DNA of 5,045 nt from an uncultured bacterium (GCA_903916135.1 CAIWVT010000204.1:1-5045); one strand, 5' to 3'; numbered from the stretch's first letter, positions 1 to 4,897 are shown. Made by a program: numbers and translations. The notes: a model not told the origin generated them from the letters alone.

Positions 1-278
1 AAAATGGCATACACTATTTTATTTTGATTGGAGAGAACGTTCTCAACTTTCATTTTTCAGATGATTCGTATTATCAAGAGTGGTTTGATGAGATTGATGA
101 TGGATGGATCGCCTGCATAAATTTTAGAAAACATGTCATTAAAGAGTTTGAGCAGGCTAATATTGATTATTACTTGGCGTTTGGTGATAAACTGAATGCC
201 ATGTTGTGGCGGAAATTAAGTCCTATACAATTATTTGAAATAGTATCTTCATTAATCAACAAAAGGTTGAATCCGTAA
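1..278 (+). CDS. 3' end of an unrecognised gene (partial)
   Basis: The reading frame is open from the left edge (first full codon at position 3, AAT) to a TAA stop at 276-278, so the true start lies outside the window. A TTG at 24-26 could serve as a start, but the frame stays open upstream of it, so a truncated longer gene is more likely. The visible 91 residues or so are acidic and rich in aromatics (for example SYYQEWFDEIDDGWIACI) and end in a probable amphipathic helix (PIQLFEIVSSLINKRL). I do not recognise the family and assign no function. The stop lies 12 bases before the acylphosphatase start on the same strand, so the two are probably co-transcribed. That it is a real gene is supported by the tight spacing and ordinary amino-acid composition; its identity is unknown. 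Confidence 0.6.
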   Translation, partial: NGIHYFILIGENVLNFHFSDDSYYQEWFDEIDDGWIACINFRKHVIKEFEQANIDYYLAFGDKLNAMLWRKLSPIQLFEIVSSLINKRLNP

Positions 279-289
279 GCTTATCTGCT

Positions 290-561
290 ATGCTTATACA
301 TATTATTATAGTAGTCGCCGGAAAAGTACAGGGAGTGGGATTTCGCTACAGTGCCAAACAGGCGGCTTTAGAACATAATATAAAAGGTTTTGTGAAGAAT
401 CTGGACGACGGAAAGGTGTATATTGAAGCCGAAGGAACACAAGAAAATATGGCTGCTATATAATATGGTGTAAAAGTGGTCCGCGTTGGGCAATTGTGAA
501 CGATATTTCTATTACGAAAGGAGAGGTTAAACACTTCACTTCATTCGATATAAGGGGCTGA
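290..561 (+). pseudogene. acyP: Acylphosphatase, interrupted by a one-base frameshift
   Basis: Acylphosphatases (EC 3.6.1.7) hydrolyse the carboxyl-phosphate bond of acyl phosphates in the cytoplasm. From ATG 290 the frame reads MLIHIIIVVAGKVQGVGFRY and continues through IKGFVKNLDDGKVYIEAEG, the family signature, with the catalytic Arg (R19) and Asn (N37) in place. It then meets TAA at 461-463 after 57 codons. The missing C-terminal part follows at once in another frame: from TGG at 466 it reads WCKSGPRWAIVNDISITKGE, then VKHFTSFDIRG, ending at TGA 559-561, which fits the usual end of the family. Restoring one base near 461-465 gives exactly 90 residues, the normal length. The cause may be a sequencing or assembly error in the ATATAATAT stretch or a genuine inactivating deletion; the well-kept sequence on both sides favours an error or a very recent mutation. 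The 57-residue product alone would lack the last strands of the fold. The 3' end overlaps mnmD on the other strand by 21 bases. Confidence 0.9.
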
Positions 562-1230
562 ATCTTTTGTGGCTCTCAAAAACTCTCTTTTCCCGGTAGG
601 TCCCGGTAGTTTTTCAAGGTTGAATCCGCAAGCTTTCAAGGCTCTTTTCACATCGCCTTTGCAGGAATAGGTAACCAGTATTCCGCCATTTGTCATCGAA
701 AGGAAAATCTTCTGAAAGATTTCTTTCTGCCACAATTCGGGTTGAACAGTCGGGGCAAAGGCATCGAAATATACTAAATCAAAAAAATCGGTTGACAAAT
801 GTATATCTTCTATTCTCTGTTTTACTTTTAGCAACTCGAAGGTGGGAGTTATCGCTTGCGGCTTTTCCCATACGGATGTGTGGAGCTTTTCAAATAAGTC
901 TTTTGATAGAGGGTGCTCAATCAGTTCAGGATAATTGATTTGGTCGAGTTCACATTTGTCAACAGGAAAGGGTTCTATACCGTGATAAAATACTTCTTTG
1001 TTCTCTTTAATGCTTTCAATGAGGCTAAGAAGGGCATTTAACCCAGTACCAAAGCCTATTTCTAAGATATGAAGTTTAGATTTCTGATTCATCATCACTC
1101 TAAAACCCGCATCAATAAAGATGTGCATGGCTTCGTTGATGGCACCATGGGTGGAATGATAACATTCGTTGAGTTCGGGCAGGAAAATCGTGGAGGAACC
1201 ATCTGCCGTGGTGATAACTTCTCTTCTCAT
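541..1230 (-). CDS. mnmD: MnmD-type tRNA 5-methylaminomethyl-2-thiouridine methyltransferase
   Basis: This 229-residue protein matches the methyltransferase half of MnmC (EC 2.1.1.61), which uses S-adenosylmethionine to turn 5-aminomethyl-2-thiouridine at tRNA position 34 into the 5-methylaminomethyl form, downstream of MnmE/MnmG. Visible landmarks in order: an N-terminal segment with FLPELNECYHSTHGAINEA (about 16-34), typical of the family; SAM-binding motif I ILEIGFGTGLNALLSL (55-70); acidic residue E86 in HGIEP; the catalytic-region motif YFDAFAPTVQPELW (154-167); GGILVTYSCKGDVKRAL (182-198); and the C-terminal LPGPTGKREFLRA (208-220). There is no C-terminal FAD oxidase domain, as in stand-alone MnmD proteins. 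The ATG at 1230 gives full family length. The preceding lipoprotein gene stops 6 bases upstream on the same strand, so mnmD is probably read from that gene's promoter. The stop at 541-543 lies inside the 3' end of the acylphosphatase gene. Function is assigned by motif recognition. Confidence 0.93.
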   Translation of the reverse strand: MRREVITTADGSSTIFLPELNECYHSTHGAINEAMHIFIDAGFRVMMNQKSKLHILEIGFGTGLNALLSLIESIKENKEVFYHGIEPFPVDKCELDQINYPELIEHPLSKDLFEKLHTSVWEKPQAITPTFELLKVKQRIEDIHLSTDFFDLVYFDAFAPTVQPELWQKEIFQKIFLSMTNGGILVTYSCKGDVKRALKACGFNLEKLPGPTGKREFLRATKDSAPYIE

Positions 1231-1236
1231 GTTGGG

Positions 1237-2538
1237 TTAATCTTTGTTATAAACGGGAAGGATATTGATGATGGAATCTGCAAAGTTTAAGGAGTATTGC
1301 ACATTAGAGGCAGGAAAGGACAGGGTTTTGAAGGTGTGATAGTCTGCCGCTATCATATAGTTAGATTCGGTTTCATCATACACAACAAGTTGGGGATTGA
1401 CAGGCGCGCTTAGCAATACGGAACTCGTGTTTTGATAATCGTACCAATAAAATCCTGTGGAAGTGGCATACAGATAGTTGTTGGCATCTATGCAAGCCAC
1501 GGAAGTGATGGCACCCGTGGAAACCGTGTAGGCATCCCAAAAGTTATGCGTGGAGATGGTGAAGAGTTTGATGGTTGCCTGATTGTTATAGTTGGTAAAC
1601 ACTATGCTATGGTCGTCGTCTTTGGGAAAAAGGCTCTGCACTTCGAAGGGAATGGTGAGTTTTTGGAAAATGGCATACGAGGTTTTGAAGTAAATCACGA
1701 ACTGCTTTACACTTGCTGAAGGGCTGCGTTCGTAGGTGAGCAGAAAGTTTCCTGTCGGCAAGAATTTCATGGGATAGTTTCCATAGTCAATGGCGCAGGA
1801 CGTTTGTATGTTGCCCAATTCGTTGTAGATTTCAAATTTCGCCTGACGATAAGACAGGTATAACATTCCATCATATACTTCAATGGCTTCGAAATATGGA
1901 AAGGGCGGACTCACGATGACGGGTATGTTCCACTGCAATGTCCAATCCTGAGTGCTATACGCGGAAACGTCGCCGTTGTATCTCCCGGCAATATAAAACA
2001 ACTGGGCATTGGAGCTTACTGCCGAGCCGCAATAGTCCTGTGTGAGGGTGTTGATGAGGCTGACCGTGTGGGTGGAGTCAATTTTGTGGATGCCGAGGGT
2101 GTTGCCGTTTTTGGTGACGACTATCACGTATTTTAGTCTCTTGGGCAATCCGCTGATATAGATTTTTTGAAACTTCCGTGTAACGTTCACGCCGTCGGAG
2201 GCATTGATGAGTAGGTAATAGAAGCCCGAAGTGAGAAAAATATCGTTGATGGGAAGGGATTGGTTGATGTCGTAGCAATTGTTGACGGGATGAATGGTGG
2301 GCGAGCTTAAGACCGTTACAAAGGAGAGGTTGGTTACGGTGATGTCTATGGTTTGGAGTTTGCGGTCGTCGCAGACGTTGGCGATTACGTGGATGGAATC
2401 CATGACGCTGAATTGCTGATTTTCGGTGGGAGTGGTGATGGTGATTTGGGGCGCAAAGGTGTCAACATTTTTCTTGCAGGAAGAAAGCATATAGAGCACA
2501 ATATACATTATAAGATATAGGTAGCTTGTTTTTCGCAT
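1237..2538 (-). CDS. Predicted lipoprotein, Ig-like domain plus beta-propeller
   Basis: The 433-residue product starts with a lipoprotein signal: Arg/Lys near the N-terminus, a hydrophobic stretch YLYLIMYIVLYM (6-17) and lipobox LSSC with the modified cysteine at C21, followed by KK. It should be lipid-anchored in the envelope. Residues about 29-130 (starting APQITITTPTENQQFSV, ending near FQKIYISG) look like one Ig/cadherin-like beta-sandwich of the kind common in Bacteroidota surface lipoproteins. The rest, about 135-430, is beta-rich with repeated blade-like segments (for example GDVSAYSTQDWTLQWNIPV, YDGMLYLSYRQAKFEIYNE, and NYLYATSTGFYWYD), suggesting a WD40/PQQ-like propeller. No catalytic motif is visible; binding of a ligand or partner is a guess. 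A TACCTTTG box lies 22 bases upstream of the ATG. mnmD follows after 6 bases and is probably co-transcribed, although no functional link is apparent. The lipoprotein call is firm, the domain fold moderately sure, the role unknown. Confidence 0.85.
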   Translation of the reverse strand: MRKTSYLYLIMYIVLYMLSSCKKNVDTFAPQITITTPTENQQFSVMDSIHVIANVCDDRKLQTIDITVTNLSFVTVLSSPTIHPVNNCYDINQSLPINDIFLTSGFYYLLINASDGVNVTRKFQKIYISGLPKRLKYVIVVTKNGNTLGIHKIDSTHTVSLINTLTQDYCGSAVSSNAQLFYIAGRYNGDVSAYSTQDWTLQWNIPVIVSPPFPYFEAIEVYDGMLYLSYRQAKFEIYNELGNIQTSCAIDYGNYPMKFLPTGNFLLTYERSPSASVKQFVIYFKTSYAIFQKLTIPFEVQSLFPKDDDHSIVFTNYNNQATIKLFTISTHNFWDAYTVSTGAITSVACIDANNYLYATSTGFYWYDYQNTSSVLLSAPVNPQLVVYDETESNYMIAADYHTFKTLSFPASNVQYSLNFADSIINILPVYNKD

Positions 2539-2560
2539 GAGCGTGTAGGAATTAAAAGAA

Positions 2561-2568
2561 CAAAGGTA
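2561..2568 (-). promoter_or_regulatory. -7 box (TACCTTTG) of the 433-residue lipoprotein-mnmD unit
   Basis: On the minus strand the octamer TACCTTTG fits the Bacteroidota sigma-A -7 consensus TAnnTTTG exactly. Twenty-two bases separate it from the ATG at 2538, which implies a short AT-rich leader. I see no clear -33 TTTG at the expected spacing; the nearest candidate, TTTA at about 2592-2595, is weak. The same octamer sits in a similar place before the 2649-3125 gene. Confidence 0.6.
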
Positions 2569-2648
2569 GGAAAAAAAAGCATAACATGGCTTAAAGGCAA
2601 GTCTTTTTTATAATTAATGAGGAGTTGCAAGCTTATCCCAACATTGTT

Positions 2649-3125
2649 TCAATTATTTTTCACCATAACAACAACATATTCTTTATTATTATAAAGCGTT
2701 TTTAACTTTACTTCTTTGTTTGTTAATTTGAGAATTTTATAACTTATATCTCTTATATTATCTCTGAAAGGACCTGTACCAATTGATTCCGAACTACCAC
2801 AACCCCAAAAATGCAAAATTGAATTGTTATCATCAAAATTGCATGTACATCCCATATAACTATATTTCCCATCTTTTCTTAGTCCATCAAAATGAAAGTT
2901 AATTTCTAAATGATCTGGGTACCTGACAAACTGAGCATTAGTGCTAAGACTGTCATTGAATAAACTCAAAGAGTCTTCTCCGTTAATTGTATAGGATGTG
3001 ATTGTATAATGTCCAGTTAACCTCTTCTCAGGGCTTCTTAAACTAATACAAGGTCCTTCTTCGTATTTTTTGCAGCTACTTGCAACAGCCACTATCACCA
3101 ACATCATCCATAGTACTTTTTTCAT
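2649..3125 (-). CDS. Predicted lipocalin-like lipoprotein
   Basis: The 158-residue product begins with a lipoprotein signal peptide: MKK, hydrophobic VLWMMLVIVAVA and lipobox ASSC with the modified cysteine at C18, then KK. The mature start, KKYEEGPCISLRSPEKRLTG (19-38), is a pattern I associate with small Bacteroidota lipocalin-like lipoproteins, in which 'GP.ISLRS...RL.G.Y' leads into an antiparallel beta-barrel. The rest alternates polar and hydrophobic residues as barrel strands would (HLEINFHFDG, GKYSYMGCTCNF, NSILHFWGCG, ISYKILKLTNKEVKLKTLY). Cysteines at 26, 93, 95 and 109 could form disulfides outside the cytoplasm. No ligand or partner can be named. It has its own promoter box 16 bases upstream, preceded by the terminator of the next gene, so it is a separate transcription unit; 110 bases separate its stop from the next minus-strand gene. 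The lipoprotein call is firm, the lipocalin fold is from pattern recognition only. Confidence 0.85.
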   Translation of the reverse strand: MKKVLWMMLVIVAVASSCKKYEEGPCISLRSPEKRLTGHYTITSYTINGEDSLSLFNDSLSTNAQFVRYPDHLEINFHFDGLRKDGKYSYMGCTCNFDDNNSILHFWGCGSSESIGTGPFRDNIRDISYKILKLTNKEVKLKTLYNNKEYVVVMVKNN

Positions 3126-3141
3126 ACGTTTAAATTTTTGT

Positions 3142-3149
3142 CAAAGGTA
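3142..3149 (-). promoter_or_regulatory. -7 box (TACCTTTG) of the lipocalin-like lipoprotein gene
   Basis: The minus strand reads TTTACCTTTGACAAAAATTT just before the start codon, and TACCTTTG matches the Bacteroidota -7 consensus TAnnTTTG. Sixteen bases lie between the box and the ATG at 3125, so the leader is very short. The expected -33 position falls inside the upstream terminator hairpin and holds no good TTTG. Confidence 0.6.
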
Positions 3150-3153
3150 AACA

Positions 3154-3188
3154 AAAAAAGGCTTCAACATTCCTGTGAAGCCTTTTTT
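3154..3188 (-). terminator. Rho-independent terminator, potentially bidirectional
   Basis: AAAAAAGGCTTCA (3154-3166) and TGAAGCCTTTTTT (3176-3188) are perfect reverse complements, forming a 13-bp stem around a 9-base loop (3167-3175). The core is 7 bp (GGCTTCA), flanked by A and T tracts that act as the U-tract in either direction. It lies 41 bases after the stop of the 3230-3853 gene on the minus strand, which it should terminate. Its minus-strand U-tract ends only a few bases before the TACCTTTG box of the next gene, so it insulates one unit from the next. No plus-strand gene runs into it. Confidence 0.85.
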
Positions 3189-3229
3189 CTTTTAAATTAA
3201 TTTGTCCGAGAGTCGGAATGCGTCGCCTT

Positions 3230-3853
3230 TTAGATGATATTAATTTTTATCGGGTCGCTTACGGGACCGGATTCGCCTGTCGGGCTTAAATACCATGTGA
3301 TTAAATAGGCAACCTTGCCAATTTCTTCGAGTTGAAATACTATTTCATATACTACTGCACCAATTGGGTCTAAAGGAAGAAACTTTTCTTGTGCAGGGAT
3401 AGCTTCGTCAGCTTCAACGATTATCATTTTTCTGCCGATAAGCGCCACATCAACAGGTTTGAATTTCTCGGTTTCGTGAGGTGCAATTGGATTGCTGGTG
3501 AAAACTGTGGTTACTAAACGATTTTGTTTAATAATTTGATTCAGGGGAGCAAATTTAGGAGCAGGCACCTTGCTGCGTTTATCAACGTCTTGGTGAATAA
3601 ACAGTGATGCATAATCTTCCATGGTTAAAGTGATGTCCATATCTGCTTTCAATTGTTGTTTTAATGCAAGCATTTCGGGATGGAATATATCGTATATAGC
3701 GTTCATGCTAGCCACTACCGGTGGGGTGTGGGTTGCCGGGTCTATGTATAAGCCGTAACAATCCACGAAAGTGAGTTTATGGGCTGTTATGGAAGCTACA
3801 CGAGTTGTGGATATTCCTAAGCGGGCAGTCATTATTTCGTAAAACGCTGTCAT
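3230..3853 (-). CDS. Conserved-looking protein of unknown function, C-terminal Fn3-like strand pattern
   Basis: From ATG 3853 the product has 207 residues beginning MTAFYEIMTARLGISTTRVA. I do not recognise a named family. There is no signal peptide or membrane segment. Residues about 10-90 contain a motif-rich region (HKLTFVDCYGLYIDPATHTP) and a likely helix (FHPEMLALKQQLKADM). The C-terminus, GKVAYLITWYLSPTGESGPV followed by SDPIKINII, resembles the last strands of a fibronectin-III or Ig-like domain, as in many small Bacteroidota proteins ending in 'Y...W....GE.GP.S'. The frame extends upstream to a TTG at 3922, but that extension (NLTVSGLNLTES...) is just translated 21-bp repeat, so I reject it. 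A second ATG at 3832 (MTARLGIS) is also possible. The gene sits alone between a repeat tract touching its 5' end and a terminator at its 3' end. I found no TAnnTTTG promoter box in the array just upstream, which is odd for an expressed gene. Confidence 0.75.
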   Translation of the reverse strand: MTAFYEIMTARLGISTTRVASITAHKLTFVDCYGLYIDPATHTPPVVASMNAIYDIFHPEMLALKQQLKADMDITLTMEDYASLFIHQDVDKRSKVPAPKFAPLNQIIKQNRLVTTVFTSNPIAPHETEKFKPVDVALIGRKMIIVEADEAIPAQEKFLPLDPIGAVVYEIVFQLEEIGKVAYLITWYLSPTGESGPVSDPIKINII

Positions 3854-3863
3854 TGTGTTTACA

Positions 3864-4198
3864 GACTCGGTCAGATTCAATCCAGACTCGGTCAGATTCA
3901 ATCCAGACACGGTCAGATTCAATCCAGACTCGGTCAGAGGCTATCCAGGCTCGGTCAGATTCAATCCAGGCTCTGTCAGATTCAATCCAGACTCAGTCAG
4001 AGTCTATCCAGACATGGTCAGAGTCAATCCAGGCTCGGTCAGAGCTATCCAGGCTCGGTCAGAGTCAATCCAGACTCGGTCAGAGTCAATCCAGACATGG
4101 TCAGAGTCTATCCAGGCTCGGTCAGAGGCTATCCAGGCTCGGTCAAAGTTAATCCAGACACGGTCAGAATCTATCCAGACTCGGTCAGTGTCAATTTA
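3864..4198. repeat. 21-bp tandem repeat, sub-array 1 (16 units)
   Basis: Sixteen units run head to tail, built as GACTCGGTCAGA followed by TTC or GTC, AAT or TAT, and CCA. All are 21 bases except unit 9 (4032-4051), which lacks one base. A few columns vary almost independently: GAC/GGC, TCG/ACG/ATG, TTC/GTC/GGC and AAT/TAT. Many units contain a short dyad, GACTC-ggtca-GAGTC, lengthened to AGACTC/GAGTCT in unit 7 (3990-4010). Few stops occur in any plus frame because 21 is a multiple of three. There are no unique spacers, so this is not a CRISPR array. Its left end lies 10 bases from the ATG of the 3230-3853 gene. Confidence 0.97.
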
Positions 4199-4279
4199 GA
4201 CGTTTCTGATGACTTTTTAGTTCCTTTGAGTATTTTTTTAAAGATGGTCATTTTCTTGCAAAAGTTAATGATTATTGTT
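4199..4279. repeat. Degenerate 21-bp-phase linker between the two sub-arrays
   Basis: This AT-rich stretch looks unique, but it keeps the register of the flanking arrays: the last good CCA of array 1 is at 4175 and the first CCA of array 2 at 4280, a distance of 105 bases or 5 x 21. The unit at 4259-4279 (CAAAAGTTAATGATTATTGT plus T) is a recognisable decayed array 2 unit, and 4238-4258 contains AAGATGGTCATT, intermediate between the two sub-arrays. It probably consists of decayed units rather than inserted sequence. Confidence 0.6.
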
Positions 4280-4489
4280 CCAGAGTCAATGATTATCTAT
4301 CCAGAGCCAATGATTGTCTTTCCAGAGGCAATGATTGTCTTTCCAGAGTCAATGATTGTCTTTCCAGAGTCAATGATTGTCTTTCCAGAGTCAATGATTA
4401 TCTATCCAGAGTCAATGACTGTCTATCCAGAGTCAATGATTGTCTATCCAGAGTCAAAGGATGTCAATCCAGAGGCAAAGGTCGACTTT
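4280..4489. repeat. 21-bp tandem repeat, sub-array 2 (10 units)
   Basis: Ten 21-base units start with CCAGAG, then TCA/CCA/GCA, ATGATT, GTC or ATC, and TTT or TAT. Units 4 and 5 are identical; the last two (4448-4489) are diverged (AAGGAT and AAGGTC replacing ATGATT). The unit edges match those of sub-array 1 (TCTATCCAGA), while the middle differs; typical units share about 15 of 21 positions. Each typical unit has its own imperfect dyad, CAAT-G-ATTG, flanked by AG and CT. No gene product is assigned to it. Confidence 0.95.
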
Positions 4490-4672
4490 TTGAGATACTT
4501 CGTGTTGATTTTTATATACATACAAATTTGTTCATTTGATAATATTGTATTGCGGAAGGATGAAAATGGGGGTTGGGATAAGGAAATCTGGCGAATTGAT
4601 TCGCGCAAAGACGCTAAGACGCAAAAGGAATGGTATGCGGATGACGCTGATTTTTATGATCCCGACACTCCT
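4490..4672. other. Spacer between repeat families, no gene seen
   Basis: This segment joins the end of the 21-bp tract to the hairpin module. It begins AT-rich (4493-4555) and then carries the dispersed-type motifs at 4603-4657 and a CCCGACAC at 4661-4668 that recurs at 4837-4844 in the second hairpin module. Open frames cross it, but none has a credible start, promoter box or protein-like composition. Confidence 0.5.
4603..4628. repeat. Dispersed-type intergenic repeat GCAAAGACGCTAAGACGC
   Basis: The stretch GCGCAAAGACGCTAAGACGC plus AAAAGG contains an internal imperfect direct repeat (GCAAAGACG / CTAAGACGCAAA). It resembles a short intergenic repeat that I recall as common in Bacteroidota genomes, where it is often mis-translated as a peptide containing RKDAKTQ. 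The next bases (GCGGATGACGCTGATTTTTA, 4638-4657) look like a second such dispersed motif. Here only one copy is present, so its repeat nature rests on memory, not on this window. Confidence 0.5.
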
Positions 4673-4705
4673 GACCTGTCCCGATACTGCGTATCGGGAC
4701 AGGTC
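4673..4705. repeat. Perfect 15-bp hairpin at the head of repeat module copy 1
   Basis: GACCTGTCCCGATAC (4673-4687) and GTATCGGGACAGGTC (4691-4705) are perfect reverse complements around the loop TGC. The stem is GC-rich and not followed by a T-tract in either direction, so it does not look like an ordinary terminator. It resembles REP-type palindromes. In module copy 2 the equivalent structure is shortened to an 8-bp arm with one mismatch. Confidence 0.9.
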
Positions 4706-4740
4706 CATGTACGGGACAGGTACGTGTACGGGACAGGTTA
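4680..4740 (+). repeat. 61-bp repeat module, copy 1
   Basis: The module is a 24-base head (CCCGATACTGCGTATC plus GGGACAGG) followed by two 17-base units, each ending in GGGACAGG, and closing with TTA. This gives three GGGACAGG boxes at 17-base spacing. It aligns over its full length without gaps to copy 2 at 4837-4897. No protein-coding role is likely. Confidence 0.9.
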
Positions 4741-4836
4741 GATATGATTTTAGGAGGGAGTATAAAATGATAGGGGCGACAGAGGTGGTACCTTTGGCGA
4801 ACGGGGAGGAAAGAAACCACAACCCCTCCCGAGACT
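4741..4836. other. Spacer between the two 61-bp modules
   Basis: The spacer includes AGGAGGGAGTATAAAATGAT (4752-4771), which mimics a ribosome binding site and start codon, and a TACCTTTG octamer on the plus strand (4789-4796) with no TTTG at -33. Its right part, GGGGAGGAAAGAAACCACAA then CCCCTCC (4803-4829), is a diverged relative of the second half of the 42-bp tandem repeat downstream. It is probably part of a composite dispersed element; no gene is supported. Confidence 0.5.
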
Positions 4837-4897
4837 CCCGACACTGCGTATCGGGACAGGTCTGTGTGCGGGACAGGTTTGTGTACAGGACAGGTTA
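4837..4897 (+). repeat. 61-bp repeat module, copy 2
   Basis: This copy has the same length and layout as copy 1: a 24-base head CCCGACACTGCGTATC plus GGGACAGG, then two 17-base units ending GGGACAGG and GGACAGG, then TTA. It differs by scattered substitutions (for example CCATGTAC to CTGTGTGC), and its left palindrome arm is incomplete. It lies 157 bases after copy 1 in the same orientation and runs straight into the 42-bp tandem repeat, sharing one base. Confidence 0.9.

Noticed and set aside
346..534. Minus-strand 62-codon frame opposite the acylphosphatase gene
   Set aside because: It is a shadow of the plus-strand acylphosphatase, whose motifs are clear in the other strand.
2571..2592. 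Possible terminator of the 2649-3125 gene (minus strand AAGCCATGTTATGCTT before a T run)
   Set aside because: The stem is only 6 bp, AT-rich and contains a bulge, and it lies next to the promoter box of the following gene; too weak to call.
3854..3922. N-terminal extension of the 3230-3853 gene (NLTVSGLNLTESGLNLTES)
   Set aside because: It needs a TTG start within the array and is only translated repeat. The frame is closed by TAG in the next unit upstream, so it cannot be a longer repeat protein.
3805..4199. Overlapping plus-strand frames with heptapeptide repeats (DSVRFNP, TRSDSIQ, LGQSQSR)
   Set aside because: All three plus frames are largely open over the same array, so openness carries no coding information; none extends into non-repetitive protein-like sequence.
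3864..4489. Iteron-type replication origin
   Set aside because: Unit length is in the iteron range, but thirty diverged units in two families is excessive, and no rep gene, DnaA-box cluster or partition gene is seen nearby.
4097..4741. A 214-codon plus-strand open frame through both 21-bp sub-arrays and into the hairpin module
   Set aside because: It is open because the repeat period is a multiple of three. Substitutions fall mainly on first and second codon positions, it starts inside a repeat unit, no promoter box precedes it, and its C-terminus is translated hairpin repeat.
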